A DNA stretch of 64,000 bases from Kribbella jiaozuonensis (GCF_005233875.1 NZ_SZPZ01000004.1:868001-932000); one strand, 5' to 3'. Positions 25,546 to 33,512 are shown, counted from the stretch's first letter. The notes: a model not told the origin generated them from the letters alone. Numbers and translations: made by a program.

Positions 25546-25956
25546 TCAGACGCCCAGTGTCGGCTTCAGCTGCAGCAGTCTCGCCAGCAGCCCGTTCACG
25601 AAGACCGGCGACTCGTCCGTGGACAGATCGCGCGCCATCGCGACCGCTTCGCTCACCGCGACCACGTCCGGGACCTGGTCGTCGAACAGCAGCTCGTAGG
25701 CGCCGATCCGGAGGATGTTCCGGTCGACGGCCGGCATCCGGTCGAGCGTCCAGCCCACCGAATGCGTCTCGAGCAGGTCGTCGATCTGCTCGATGTGCTT
25801 CGCGACACCTTCGACCAGCGCCACGGTGAACTCGTTCACCGGCGGGTCGTTGTCGGCCACCCGGTCGGCCAGGGTGCCGCCGACCGGCAGCCCCCTGACC
25901 TCGGACTCGAACAGCACGTCCAGTGCGCGCTTGCGGGCCTTGCTACGGGCAGACAT
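25546..25956 (-). CDS. nusB: Transcription antitermination factor NusB
   Basis: NusB joins NusE (S10) on the boxA RNA of rRNA operons to prevent premature termination. The 136 residues show the all-helical family pattern: SARSKARKRALDVLFESEVRG at the start, VEGVAKHIEQIDDLLETHSVGW, then MPAVDRNILRIGAYELLFDDQVPDVVAVSEAVAMA, and the ending VFVNGLLARLLQ. It lies 36 bp downstream of efp and is probably cotranscribed with it, as in other actinobacteria. Confidence 0.96.
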   Translation of the reverse strand: MSARSKARKRALDVLFESEVRGLPVGGTLADRVADNDPPVNEFTVALVEGVAKHIEQIDDLLETHSVGWTLDRMPAVDRNILRIGAYELLFDDQVPDVVAVSEAVAMARDLSTDESPVFVNGLLARLLQLKPTLGV

Positions 25957-25992
25957 GTTCTGTTGTCAGCTCTCTCAGGGTCTGTCAGGGCC

Positions 25993-26556
25993 TCAGGAGG
26001 TGACGCGGCCGAGGTAGTCCCCGGTGCGGGTGTCCACCTTGACCTTCTCACCAGTGGTCAGGAACAGCGGGACCTGGATGTCGTAGCCGGTCTCCAGCTT
26101 GGCCGGCTTGGTGCCGCCGCTGGAGCGGTCGCCCTGCAGACCGGGCTCGGTGTACTCCACCGTCAGCTCGACCGAGGCCGGCAGCTCGACGTACAGCGGG
26201 AGGTCGTCGTGCACGGCGACGATGGCGTCCTGGTTCTCCAGCAGGAAGTGGACGGCGTCGCCGACCACCTCGGGCTGCAGCTGCAGCTGGTCGTACGTCG
26301 ACTTGTCCATGAACACGAACGCCGACCCGTCGTTGTACAGGTACGTCATGTCACGCTTGTCGACCGTGGCCACCTCGACCTTGACGTCGGCGTTGAAGGT
26401 CTTGTCCACCACCTTGCCGGACAGCACGTTCTTGAGCTTCGTCCGGACGATGGCGCCGCCCTTGCCCGGCTTGTGATGCTGGAACCACACGACGGACCAC
26501 AGCTGTCCGTCCAGGTCGAGCACCATGCCGTTCTTGAGGTCGTTCGTCGTTGCCAC
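25993..26556 (-). CDS. efp: Translation elongation factor P
   Basis: EF-P rescues ribosomes stalled at polyproline by entering the E site. The 187 residues cover the three beta-barrel domains. The loop that reaches the peptidyl-transferase centre is HHKPGKGGA with K32 at the tip. DLKNGMVLDLDGQLWSVVWF starts domain I, and YDIQVPLFLTTGEKVKVDTRTGDYLGR ends domain III. No epmA/epmB or rhamnosyltransferase-type modification gene is in the window, so Lys32 may act unmodified. The pepQ gene usually found upstream in relatives is absent here. Confidence 0.97.
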   Translation of the reverse strand: MATTNDLKNGMVLDLDGQLWSVVWFQHHKPGKGGAIVRTKLKNVLSGKVVDKTFNADVKVEVATVDKRDMTYLYNDGSAFVFMDKSTYDQLQLQPEVVGDAVHFLLENQDAIVAVHDDLPLYVELPASVELTVEYTEPGLQGDRSSGGTKPAKLETGYDIQVPLFLTTGEKVKVDTRTGDYLGRVTS

Positions 26557-26849
26557 GCGGGTATGCCCTTCGAATTCGATCAGCGGTCAGAGTGCGTCCG
26601 AGGCTCCAGCGCCGTAGCGAGCAGGTGCTCGGTGCGGTGCATCGGCGCGCGGGGGCGAAGGTCTCGATGCGGAGCATCGTGGCCTTTGCACCCGTGCGGC
26701 GAGGTGCCGGGCCGAGTGCCGCGCAGTAGGCGCTGGGGCCTCGGGCGCACTCTCGCAAGCGATTGTAGCGGTCACTGCCGGTTTCCTCCGACTCGCGCAC
26801 CCGGGGCGCACTACGCTGGAGCCAGACCGTCCACGGGAGGAGGCCTGCG
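26557..26849. other. Intergenic region upstream of efp and of a divergent membrane-protein gene
   Basis: I see no gene in this 293-bp gap. It holds a perfect short hairpin, CGATGC (26665-26670) and GCATCG (26674-26679) around GGA. The rest is GC-rich with several near-repeats of a GGTGC type. It must contain promoters for two divergent genes, but no clear -35/-10 pair was found. Confidence 0.3.
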
Positions 26850-27698
26850 ATGACCGGATTCGTCATCTTCATCGTGGTGATGATCGTCGTGAGCCTGATC
26901 AACAAGGCCAAGCAGAAGTCCGACCGCGGCAACGCGAAGGTGAGTCCGCGCGTCCAGGCGCTGGTCGAGCGGATCCAGGCCCAGCAGGGCGGCAACCAGC
27001 CGACGCAGTTCCAGGGCCAGTACACCCAGGCGGCCCAGGGCGGTCCGCCGGCGCCTGTTCAGAGCCAGCAGTCCACCTTCCCGGTGCAGACCGGGAGCGC
27101 GCCGGGCAGCCAGCAGGTCGCGGCCGCGCTGGAGCAGCTGATGCAGAACGGCCGCCAGCCGCGTCACCTGGGTGAGCGGACCTCCCCGGGCCAGGCGGCA
27201 CAGCTGCCCGGCGGGTCGGCGCAGTACCCGACGACCGGGATGTACCAGCCGCCGGCTCAGTTCCAGCCGCCGCAGTACGCCCCGAATGCATACCAGCCGC
27301 CGGCGCACCGTCCGCAGCAGAGCCACCTGCCGACGTCGAACCAGGACCTGGACGCCCAGGTCCGGAAGCTGATGGGCGCGAACAACGAGGTCGGCGCGAT
27401 CCGGCTGCTCGGCGAGCAGCGCGAACTGGGCATCCTCGAGGCGCAGCAGTACGCCCGCTCGCTGGTCGCCCCGAAGACGGCGCCCCGCAGCACGGACGAG
27501 GACGAGCCGGACGAGGACGACAACCGGTACGTCGGCTCCGCCGCCTTCGCCGAGTCGATCTTCAACCTCGACGACCGCGAGGAGAACGAGTGGGCCAGCG
27601 GCTGGGTCGACAAGCCCGAGCCGGAGGACCGGTCCGACATCGACGAGCTCTGGCAGACCGTCCGCAACGCACCACGCCCGGGGACGACGCCTAGCTAG
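26850..27698 (+). CDS. Single-pass membrane protein with Gln/Pro-rich linker and L7/L12-like tail
   Basis: The function of this 282-residue protein is unknown. It starts with a membrane helix (MTGFVIFIVVMIVVSLINKA). A ~130-residue Gln/Pro/Gly-rich, disordered linker follows. Then comes a compact helical segment near residues 167-205, DAQVRKLMGANNEVGAIRLLGEQRELGILEAQQYARSL. This looks like the helix pair of the ribosomal L7/L12 C-terminal domain (V-K-AI-L-E-GLGL-EAK). The C-terminal ~75 residues are acidic. It ends 4 bp into the convergent MarR gene. The L7/L12 resemblance is my inference. Confidence 0.7.
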   Translation: MTGFVIFIVVMIVVSLINKAKQKSDRGNAKVSPRVQALVERIQAQQGGNQPTQFQGQYTQAAQGGPPAPVQSQQSTFPVQTGSAPGSQQVAAALEQLMQNGRQPRHLGERTSPGQAAQLPGGSAQYPTTGMYQPPAQFQPPQYAPNAYQPPAHRPQQSHLPTSNQDLDAQVRKLMGANNEVGAIRLLGEQRELGILEAQQYARSLVAPKTAPRSTDEDEPDEDDNRYVGSAAFAESIFNLDDREENEWASGWVDKPEPEDRSDIDELWQTVRNAPRPGTTPS

Positions 27699-28192
27699 TC
27701 CCGCTTGTCTCCAAGGGATTCCAGCAAGGTCCGGAGCAGACCGGCCAGCTGATCGCGTTCCGCGGTCGACAGGCCGGCGAGGAGCTGCGCCTCGGTGTCG
27801 ACGTGCGTCGGCAGCACCTTGTCGATCAGCTTCAGCCCCTTGGCCGTCAGCGTCACCTGTACGCCGCGGCCGTCGGTCTCGCTGGGCGCGCGCGTCACCA
27901 GTCCGCGAGACTCCAGCCGATCCAGCCGCTGACTGATCGCCCCTGACGTCACCATCGACGAGTGCATCAGCCCGGCCGGCGTCAGGCTGTGCTCGGCGTT
28001 GCTGCGCCGCAGCGTCGCCAGTACGTCGAACGACGCGCGGTCCAGCTCGTACTTGGCGAAGTTCCGCCGCAGCTCGGCGTCGAACAGCGCACTGAGCCGG
28101 CTCAGCCGGCCGATGACCCCCATCGGCGACGCATCGATATCCGGCCGCCGCGCCCGCCACTGCTCGAGCACCAGGTCGACGTGATCTGCCAT
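27695..28192 (-). CDS. MarR-family transcriptional regulator
   Basis: This 165-residue dimeric winged-helix repressor probably governs the divergent EamA exporter. FDVLATLRRSNAEHSLTPAGL leads into the recognition helix region VTSGAISQRLDRLESRGLV, and the wing is RAPSETDGRGVQVTLTAKG, all standard MarR features. Its 73-bp upstream region contains three copies of a 12-bp palindrome-like box, strong evidence for autoregulation. No conserved Cys typical of oxidant-sensing MarR (OhrR) is visible, so it is more likely to bind a small ligand. Confidence 0.93.
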   Translation of the reverse strand: MADHVDLVLEQWRARRPDIDASPMGVIGRLSRLSALFDAELRRNFAKYELDRASFDVLATLRRSNAEHSLTPAGLMHSSMVTSGAISQRLDRLESRGLVTRAPSETDGRGVQVTLTAKGLKLIDKVLPTHVDTEAQLLAGLSTAERDQLAGLLRTLLESLGDKRD

Positions 28193-28215
28193 CCACCCAG
28201 CCTACTGCCGAATTG

Positions 28216-28273
28216 CTTAGCGCTGAGGGATTGCAAGTAGCTTAGCGCTGAGATACTTTATCTTAGTGCTAAG
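28216..28273. promoter_or_regulatory. Triple MarR operator array overlapping the EamA promoter
   Basis: Three 12-bp boxes occur: CTTAGCGCTGAG at 28216-28227 and again at 28241-28252, and CTTAGTGCTAAG at 28262-28273. A good promoter, TTGCAA (28231-28236) with 17 bases to TACTTT (28254-28259), points at the EamA gene. Box 1 sits upstream of the -35, box 2 in the spacer, box 3 over the predicted start of transcription and the GTG codon itself. Bound regulator would block RNA polymerase completely. Confidence 0.7.
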
Positions 28274-29171
28274 CAATCGAGTCTCTCTTCTTCTGGTCAC
28301 GGCGATCACGCCGCTGCTCTGGGGCACGACCTATCTGGTCACGACCGAGTTCCTCCCACCTCATCGACCGCTGCTGGCCGCGCTGCTCCGGTCGCTGCCG
28401 GCCGGTCTTCTGCTGGTCGCCATCACCCGGGTGCTGCCGAGCGGCAGCTGGTGGTGGCGCTCGCTGGTCCTCGGCACACTCAACATCGGTTCCTTCAACG
28501 CTCTGCTCTTCGTCGGCGCGTACCGGCTCCCCGGTGGCGTGGCCGCGACAGTCGGCGCGATCCAGCCGCTGCTGGTCGCAGTACTGTCGGCCGGTCTGCT
28601 CCGGCAGCGGCTGTCTCTGCGCACTGTCCTCACGGCCATCGCGGGCGTGTTCGGCGTCGGCCTGCTGGTACTGCGGGCGACCGCGCAACTCGACATGTTG
28701 GGTGTACTCGCGGCTGTCGGCGGTGCGATCGTCATGGCGTTCGGCGTCGTACTCAGCAAGCGCTGGACGTCCCCCGCTCCCCTGCTGGCGACCACCGGGT
28801 GGCAACTGGTTGCTGGTGGACTCGTGCTGCTGCCGGTGGCCTTCCTGGTCGAAGGCGCGCTCCCTGACTTCACCCTGCGGAACCTCGCCGGCTACTCCTA
28901 CCTGGCGCTCTTCGGGTCGGCAGTCGCGTATGCACTGTGGTTCCGCGGACTCCGTGAGCTCGCTCCGACCGAGGTGACGTTCCTGGGGCTGCTCAGCCCG
29001 GTGACGGCGACGACACTCGGCTGGCTGGTGCTGGACCAGCACCTGTCGGTCTGGCAGGCCATCGGCGGTCTGATCGTCCTCGGTGCCCTCGTCACCGCCC
29101 AGGTACGTCGGAAGGTGCGGCCAACGCCTGCAGCGGAAGCTCCTGTCCTCGTCGCAGCTGGGGAGCGGTGA
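28266..29171 (+). CDS. EamA/DMT-superfamily transporter
   Basis: This 301-residue ten-helix exporter of the drug/metabolite family is likely induced when the adjacent MarR protein releases DNA. The first EamA repeat begins VTAITPLLWGTTYLVTTEFLPP, and the second starts near residue 145 (LGVLAAVGGAIVMAFGVVLSKRW). FGSAVAYALWFRGL and FLGLLSPVTATTLGWLVLDQ are typical of YedA/RhaT-like members. The GTG start lies inside operator box 3 about six bases after the -10, so the transcript is probably leaderless. The NmrA-like pseudogene follows after one base. Confidence 0.9.
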   Translation: MLSNRVSLLLVTAITPLLWGTTYLVTTEFLPPHRPLLAALLRSLPAGLLLVAITRVLPSGSWWWRSLVLGTLNIGSFNALLFVGAYRLPGGVAATVGAIQPLLVAVLSAGLLRQRLSLRTVLTAIAGVFGVGLLVLRATAQLDMLGVLAAVGGAIVMAFGVVLSKRWTSPAPLLATTGWQLVAGGLVLLPVAFLVEGALPDFTLRNLAGYSYLALFGSAVAYALWFRGLRELAPTEVTFLGLLSPVTATTLGWLVLDQHLSVWQAIGGLIVLGALVTAQVRRKVRPTPAAEAPVLVAAGER

Positions 29172-29172
29172 C

Positions 29173-29775
29173 ATGCGAATCCTGATCTGGGGTGCAGCCG
29201 GCGCCGTCGGCAGTCGAGTCACCCGGGAAGCAGTTGCCCGCGGCCACCAAGTCACGAGTGTCGGCCGCTCGGGTCCGGTGCGTGGCGACGCTGCGGACCC
29301 GGACGACGTCGCTCGCCTGAGTGCCGGCCACGACGTGGTGATCAGCGCGACCCGGCCCCGCGAAGGTCAAGAAGCTGAACTCGTCGCTGCAGCCAAGGGA
29401 TTGTTGATCGGTCTGCGCGGCAGCGGCGTACGGCTGATCCTGGTCGGCGGTGCAGCGAGTCTGATCGTTCCGGGTACAGAGGTGCAGTTGGTCGACTCGC
29501 CGGGCTTCCCGGTGGACCTGCGCCCGATCGCCCTGGCCTGCAACGAGCAGTAGGACGTTGTGCGGGCCGCTGACGGCTTGGATTGGACGTACGTGAGCCC
29601 GCCCGCGCTACTCGAGCCTGGCGACCGGACCGGAAGCTATCGGAAGGGCTATGACCATCTGGTGACCGATGCGGAGGGCGGCTCGACGATCTCGATGGAG
29701 GACTTCGCGATCGCCCTGGTCGACGAAGCCGAACGTGCGGAGCACGTCCGGCAGCGCTTCACCGTCGGGTACTAG
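29173..29775 (+). pseudogene. NAD(P)-binding NmrA/SDR-like protein, interrupted by one in-frame TAG
   Basis: Read through, this would be a ~200-residue atypical short-chain dehydrogenase with the Rossmann start RILIWGAAGAVGSRVTREAV and the later LDWTYVSPPALLEPGDRTGSYR typical of NAD(P)H-binding NmrA-like proteins. A single TAG at 29551-29553 splits it after IALACNEQ. The frame then continues perfectly (DVVRAADGLDWTYV). Either the gene is freshly inactivated, the base is a sequencing error, or a stop is read through. The first half (126 residues) lacks the substrate region. It follows the EamA gene by one base, so it is part of that MarR-controlled operon. Confidence 0.8.
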
Positions 29776-29822
29776 ACAGTCGGCCCCTCGCTGCTGAGCG
29801 AGGGACCGGCTGCAGAGGTGTT

Positions 29823-30506
29823 TCAGATAAGGCCTTCGCGCAGTGCGTACGCGACGGCGTGTGAGCGGTTCTTCAGCTGGAGCCGGCTCGTCACGTCGTG
29901 CAGGACGTTCTTCACCGTCCGCTCCGAGTAGGACAGCTCACGGGCGATCTCTTGCGTGTCCTTGCCGTCGGCCACCAGCCGCAGTACCTGCGTCTCGCGG
30001 TCGGACAGACCGGTGTGGGACAGCCCCCGTGGTGCCAGCACCTGCCGCTGCATGCGTGACACCTGTCCCAGCAACCGGCCCAAGAGATCTGGTGGCAGGC
30101 TGCCGTCCCCGGCAGCGGCAGCCTGCACCAGGTGCACGATCCGGTCAGCGGTCGCCTCGGTACGGCGCAGTACGCCGGACACCCCCAGTTCGACCGCGGT
30201 CATCAGCGCGTCGTCGTCGATCGTGCTGCCGATCAGCACGGTCCGGCGGCAACCGCGCTGGGTTGCGGCCCGCAGTACCTGAACCGCGCCGGCGTCCAGC
30301 GAGTCGACGGCGATCAACGCAACCACTGGCGGGGCGGTGCGCTGGTCCCCGGACACGCCGGGCAGCAGGGCCGCCAGGTCGGTGTCGTTGATCAAGCTGA
30401 TCTCGGGCCGCTGCCGGAGCGCGTGCACCAGCCCGAACTGCGACAACGGGTCCAGGGCCTTCACCCAGACCGGAATACGGTGGTTCTGCCCATTCGTACT
30501 CGTCAT
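29823..30506 (-). CDS. LuxR/NarL-type regulator with atypical receiver
   Basis: This 227-residue regulator has a C-terminal LuxR helix-turn-helix (GLSDRETQVLRLVADGKDTQ, then LSYSERTVKNVLHDV). The preceding ~120 residues resemble a response-regulator receiver (VALIAVDSLDAGAVQVLRAA, GVSGVLRRTEATADRIV). The usual Lys of the fifth strand is Arg and the acidic pocket is poor, so phosphorylation is doubtful. No histidine kinase is adjacent. The frame is open to 30647; the ATG at 30506 is preferred because a GGGGGAG/GGCAGG stretch precedes it. A short palindrome 34 bp upstream may be its operator. Confidence 0.82.
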   Translation of the reverse strand: MTSTNGQNHRIPVWVKALDPLSQFGLVHALRQRPEISLINDTDLAALLPGVSGDQRTAPPVVALIAVDSLDAGAVQVLRAATQRGCRRTVLIGSTIDDDALMTAVELGVSGVLRRTEATADRIVHLVQAAAAGDGSLPPDLLGRLLGQVSRMQRQVLAPRGLSHTGLSDRETQVLRLVADGKDTQEIARELSYSERTVKNVLHDVTSRLQLKNRSHAVAYALREGLI

Positions 30507-30539
30507 ACCTGCCACTCCCCCAGAGCGTTGTTGAACGGA

Positions 30540-30554
30540 ACGGATCGAATCCGT
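30540..30554. promoter_or_regulatory. Inverted repeat upstream of LuxR-type gene
   Basis: ACGGAT-CGA-ATCCGT is a perfect 6-bp inverted repeat 34 bp before the LuxR-type start. It could be an operator for that regulator or another factor. The remainder of the 282-bp gap (30507-30788) holds the aroQ terminator and nothing else I recognise. Confidence 0.35.
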
Positions 30555-30744
30555 AGTCACACGAACCCCCAAGTCGTCGATTTCCTCCCGATCGTGCGTC
30601 CGGCCGGCCGGCCTTTCGGACCGGTGACAGCCGGTGTCACGACCCAACGCCTAGGGTGACGCACCGGCGTTTCACCGGCGTCTCACCCGGATCTCTTGGC
30701 CGTCGGCTTGCGAACTGTGCCCGGTCGGCGGGTCGAAATCTGCC

Positions 30745-30782
30745 CACAACCACTTGATGCCCGAAAGGGCAGGTTGGTTGTG
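30745..30782 (-). terminator. Two-stem hairpin after aroQ
   Basis: CACAACCA (30745-30752) pairs exactly with TGGTTGTG (30775-30782), enclosing a second perfect hairpin GCCC-GAAA-GGGC (30759-30770). It starts 7 nt past the aroQ stop on the minus strand. This is the best terminator candidate of the window and would end the aro transcript. Confidence 0.6.
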
Positions 30783-30788
30783 AGTGAT

Positions 30789-31244
30789 TCAGGAATCGAG
30801 GCTGGTGAGTGCCCGGAGCGCGAGCCGGTAGGAGTCGAGGCCGAAGCCGGCGATGGTCCCGGTCGCCACGCCCGCGACGACGCTGGTGTGCCGGAACTCC
30901 TCGCGGGTGGCGGGGTTGGTGAGGTGGATCTCGATCAACGGAGCCGTCCGCTGGGCGATCGCATCGCGCAGGGCGTACGAGTAGTGCGTGAACGCGGCGG
31001 GGTTCAGTACGACGGGAGTCCGGTCGTCGGCCGCCTCGTGCAGCCAGCCGACCAGCTCCGCCTCGTCGTCGGTCTGCCGTACCTCGACCTCGAAGCCGAG
31101 CTCGGCGCCGGTCTTCTCGCACACCCCGACCAGCTCGGCGAACGTCGTGGTCCCGTACTTCTCCGGCTCGCGGGAGCCCAGGCGCCCGAGGTTCGGACCG
31201 TTCAGCACCAGCACCCGCCTGCTCACATCCGTCACGCACCTCAC
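30789..31244 (-). CDS. aroQ: 3-dehydroquinate dehydratase, type II
   Basis: This dodecameric enzyme removes water from 3-dehydroquinate in the shikimate pathway. Family motifs are in order: VLVLNGPNLGRLGSREPEKYG with the catalytic Tyr, VVLNPAAFTHYSYALRDAI, and HLTNPATREEFRHTSVVAG with the catalytic His. The usual SN of the last motif is TN here. The start is uncertain: GTG codons at 31244, 31235 and 31226 are all possible, and the last gives the most conserved N-terminus. It closes the aro cluster and is followed by a strong hairpin. Confidence 0.95.
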   Translation of the reverse strand: MRCVTDVSRRVLVLNGPNLGRLGSREPEKYGTTTFAELVGVCEKTGAELGFEVEVRQTDDEAELVGWLHEAADDRTPVVLNPAAFTHYSYALRDAIAQRTAPLIEIHLTNPATREEFRHTSVVAGVATGTIAGFGLDSYRLALRALTSLDS

Positions 31245-31256
31245 CCTAGCGGCGAC

Positions 31257-32339
31257 CTAGGCACTCCAGGGCGCACCAGGGCCGCCCATGCGTTCGGCGT
31301 ACGGCGTGCCGTGGGCGAGTTCACCGCGGCGGATCGGCTTGTCGGTGAACGCTGAGGCGTAGATCGCCGCAGCTAGTTCGAGCGTGTTGCGGGCCTCGGC
31401 GAGCGTGACCGGGGTCGGCGCACCAGCAGCCTTGGCGTCCAGGATCGCGGCGAGTTGGGCGGTGTGGCCGCTCGGTACGTCGGGGAGGTCCGCGGACCAG
31501 GCGTCGGCGATCTCCTCGTGGCCGGGCGCCGGCGTGATCCTCCAGTCAGGGCTCTTGTAGCCGTACAGGTGTTCCAGCTCGACGGTCGCGTTCTGGCAGT
31601 CGAAGCGGAGCTGGGAGGTCTGGCGGGCGGACACCAGCGAGTTGACGACCGATGCGACGGCGCCGTTCTCGAACGTCACCAGCGCCAGCGAGACGTCCTC
31701 GGTCTGCGTCGGACGCGCCTGACGGGCCGCGAGCGCGGTCACCTTCTCCCACGGCCCGAGGATCGACAGCAGCAGGTCATATTGATGGATGCCGTGTCCC
31801 ATCGTCGGCCCACCGCCCTCGACGTCGAAGGTCCCGCGCCACGGCACATCGAAGTACGCGTCGTCGCGGTACCAGACGGTGTTGCACAGGGCAACCAACG
31901 GCCGGCCGAGTACGCCGTCTTCGAGCAACTGGCGCAGCCGGACGGCACCCGATCCGAAGCGGTGCTGGAACACGCAGGCGACCTGCGCCGACGACTTCTC
32001 CTCCGCCGCGACCAGCTTGTCGAACTCATCCAGCGACAGCGTCGGCGGCTTCTCCATGTACACGTCGACGTCCGACGCCAGGCACTCGACGGCGAGCGGG
32101 ACGTGCGAGTTCGGCGGCGTACACAGGTGGACGAGGTCGACCCGGTCCGCCGCGAGGAGGTCGGTCAGGCTCGGGTACGTCGCCGGGATGTTCCACTTGG
32201 CGGCGAATTCCTTGGCTCGATCCAGGTCGACGTCGACCGCCGCAACCAGCTCGGCCCGCTCCGCCAGCGCGGTCACCGCCCGGGCGTGCGAGCCGGCAAT
32301 CCCGCCCGTACCGACGATCGCTATCCTCTGCTTGGTCAT
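31257..32339 (-). CDS. Gfo/Idh/MocA-family NAD(P)-dependent oxidoreductase
   Basis: This is a probable sugar or inositol-type dehydrogenase of ~360 residues. The Rossmann motif RIAIVGTGGIAGSHARAV starts at residue 5, and the family EKP motif appears as VYMEKPPTLSLDEFDKL near residue 95. DAYFDVPWRGTFDVEGGGPTMGHGIHQYDLLL carries the catalytic His region. The ATG at 32339 is chosen because it begins the Rossmann strand and follows AAAGGG. A long inverted repeat overlaps that region, implying its own control. It interrupts the aroB-aroQ order and is probably not a shikimate enzyme. Confidence 0.9.
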   Translation of the reverse strand: MTKQRIAIVGTGGIAGSHARAVTALAERAELVAAVDVDLDRAKEFAAKWNIPATYPSLTDLLAADRVDLVHLCTPPNSHVPLAVECLASDVDVYMEKPPTLSLDEFDKLVAAEEKSSAQVACVFQHRFGSGAVRLRQLLEDGVLGRPLVALCNTVWYRDDAYFDVPWRGTFDVEGGGPTMGHGIHQYDLLLSILGPWEKVTALAARQARPTQTEDVSLALVTFENGAVASVVNSLVSARQTSQLRFDCQNATVELEHLYGYKSPDWRITPAPGHEEIADAWSADLPDVPSGHTAQLAAILDAKAAGAPTPVTLAEARNTLELAAAIYASAFTDKPIRRGELAHGTPYAERMGGPGAPWSA

Positions 32340-32369
32340 ATGGAAAGCCCTTTCCGAGGGGCTTTCCAT
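32340..32369. promoter_or_regulatory. 11-bp inverted repeat covering the oxidoreductase ribosome-binding site
   Basis: ATGGAAAGCCC (32340-32350) and GGGCTTTCCAT (32359-32369) are exact inverted repeats around 8 bases. A smaller palindrome GGAAAG-CC-CTTTCC (32342-32355) is nested inside. The element abuts the start codon at 32339. It may be an operator for a sugar-responsive repressor (LacI or similar) or an RNA hairpin masking the ribosome-binding site. Confidence 0.6.
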
Positions 32370-32411
32370 CCTCACATCGCACCGGCGTCGCCACAAGGCG
32401 ACGGGTGTCGG

Positions 32412-33512
32412 CTAGCTGAGCTCGCCGTACGCCGCGATGAGCAGACTCGGGTCCGGCGCCTCGAGGATCGTCGGCTTGGCGAGGCCGTCGAGGATGACGA
32501 AGCGGAGCCGGTCCGCGCGGGTCTTCTTGTCGAGCTTCATCGCGTCCTGCAGGTGCGGCCACGCGTCCGCGCGATAGCTGACCGGAAGGCCGAGCGACTC
32601 GAGTACGGCGCGGTGCCGGTCGGCGGTCGCGTCGTCGAGGCGGCCGGCAGCGCGGGCGAGTTCGGCGACGAACACCATGCCGATGCTGATCGCGGCACCG
32701 TGGCGCCACTTGTACCGCTCGACGCGCTCGATGGCGTGCCCGAGCGTGTGCCCGTAGTTCAGCGCCTCGCGGCCGATCTGCCCGCCGACGGTCGTGGTCC
32801 GCTCCCGCAGGTCGGCGCCGACCGTGTCGGCCTTCACCTGGATCGAGCGGGCGATCAGCTCCTCGGTCGCGCCGTACGACGGGCTCTTCGCCGCGGCCGG
32901 GTCCTTCTCGACGAGGTCCAGGATCACCGGATCGGCGATGAACCCGCACTTCACGACCTCGGCGAGGCCGCTGACGTAATCGTTCGGCGGCAGGGTCTCG
33001 AGAGCGGCCAGGTCGCAGAGGACACCGGCCGGCTCCCAGAACGCGCCGACCAGATTCTTGCCTTCGGCGGTGTTGATGCCGGTCTTGCCGCCGACGGCCG
33101 CGTCGACCATGCCGAGCAGGGTGGTCGGGATGTGCACGACCTTGACGCCGCGCAACCAGGTCGCCGCGACGAAGCCGGCGAGGTCGGTCGTCGTACCGCC
33201 GCCGACGCTCACGATCGCGTCCGAGCGGGTGAAGCCGGCCTGACCGAGCACGGACCAGCAGTACGCCAGCACCTCGGCGGTCTTGGCCTCCTCCGCGTCC
33301 GGGATCTCGATCGCGTGCGCGGTGAACCCGGAGGCGGTCAGGTCGTCGCGGATCGCGTCGCCGGTCTCGCGCAGCGCCCGCGGGTGGATGACGGCAACCC
33401 GCTGCACCCCGTCGCCCAGCAGCACCGGCAGTTCGCCGAGCAAGTTGTTGCCGATGACAACGTCGTACGGCGCGGCCGCGGCAACCCGGATCCTGGTCGG
33501 GCCGTCGGTCAT
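32412..33512 (-). CDS. aroB: 3-dehydroquinate synthase
   Basis: This NAD- and metal-dependent enzyme forms 3-dehydroquinate from DAHP. SVGGGTTTDLAGFVAATWLRG (from about residue 107) binds NAD. HIPTTLLGMVDAAVGGKTGIN, then ALNYGHTLGHAIE with metal-binding His, complete the active site. The 366 residues are normal. Its start overlaps the aroK stop by 4 bp. The 73-bp gap after it holds the inverted repeat of the next gene. Confidence 0.97.
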   Translation of the reverse strand: MTDGPTRIRVAAAAPYDVVIGNNLLGELPVLLGDGVQRVAVIHPRALRETGDAIRDDLTASGFTAHAIEIPDAEEAKTAEVLAYCWSVLGQAGFTRSDAIVSVGGGTTTDLAGFVAATWLRGVKVVHIPTTLLGMVDAAVGGKTGINTAEGKNLVGAFWEPAGVLCDLAALETLPPNDYVSGLAEVVKCGFIADPVILDLVEKDPAAAKSPSYGATEELIARSIQVKADTVGADLRERTTTVGGQIGREALNYGHTLGHAIERVERYKWRHGAAISIGMVFVAELARAAGRLDDATADRHRAVLESLGLPVSYRADAWPHLQDAMKLDKKTRADRLRFVILDGLAKPTILEAPDPSLLIAAYGELS

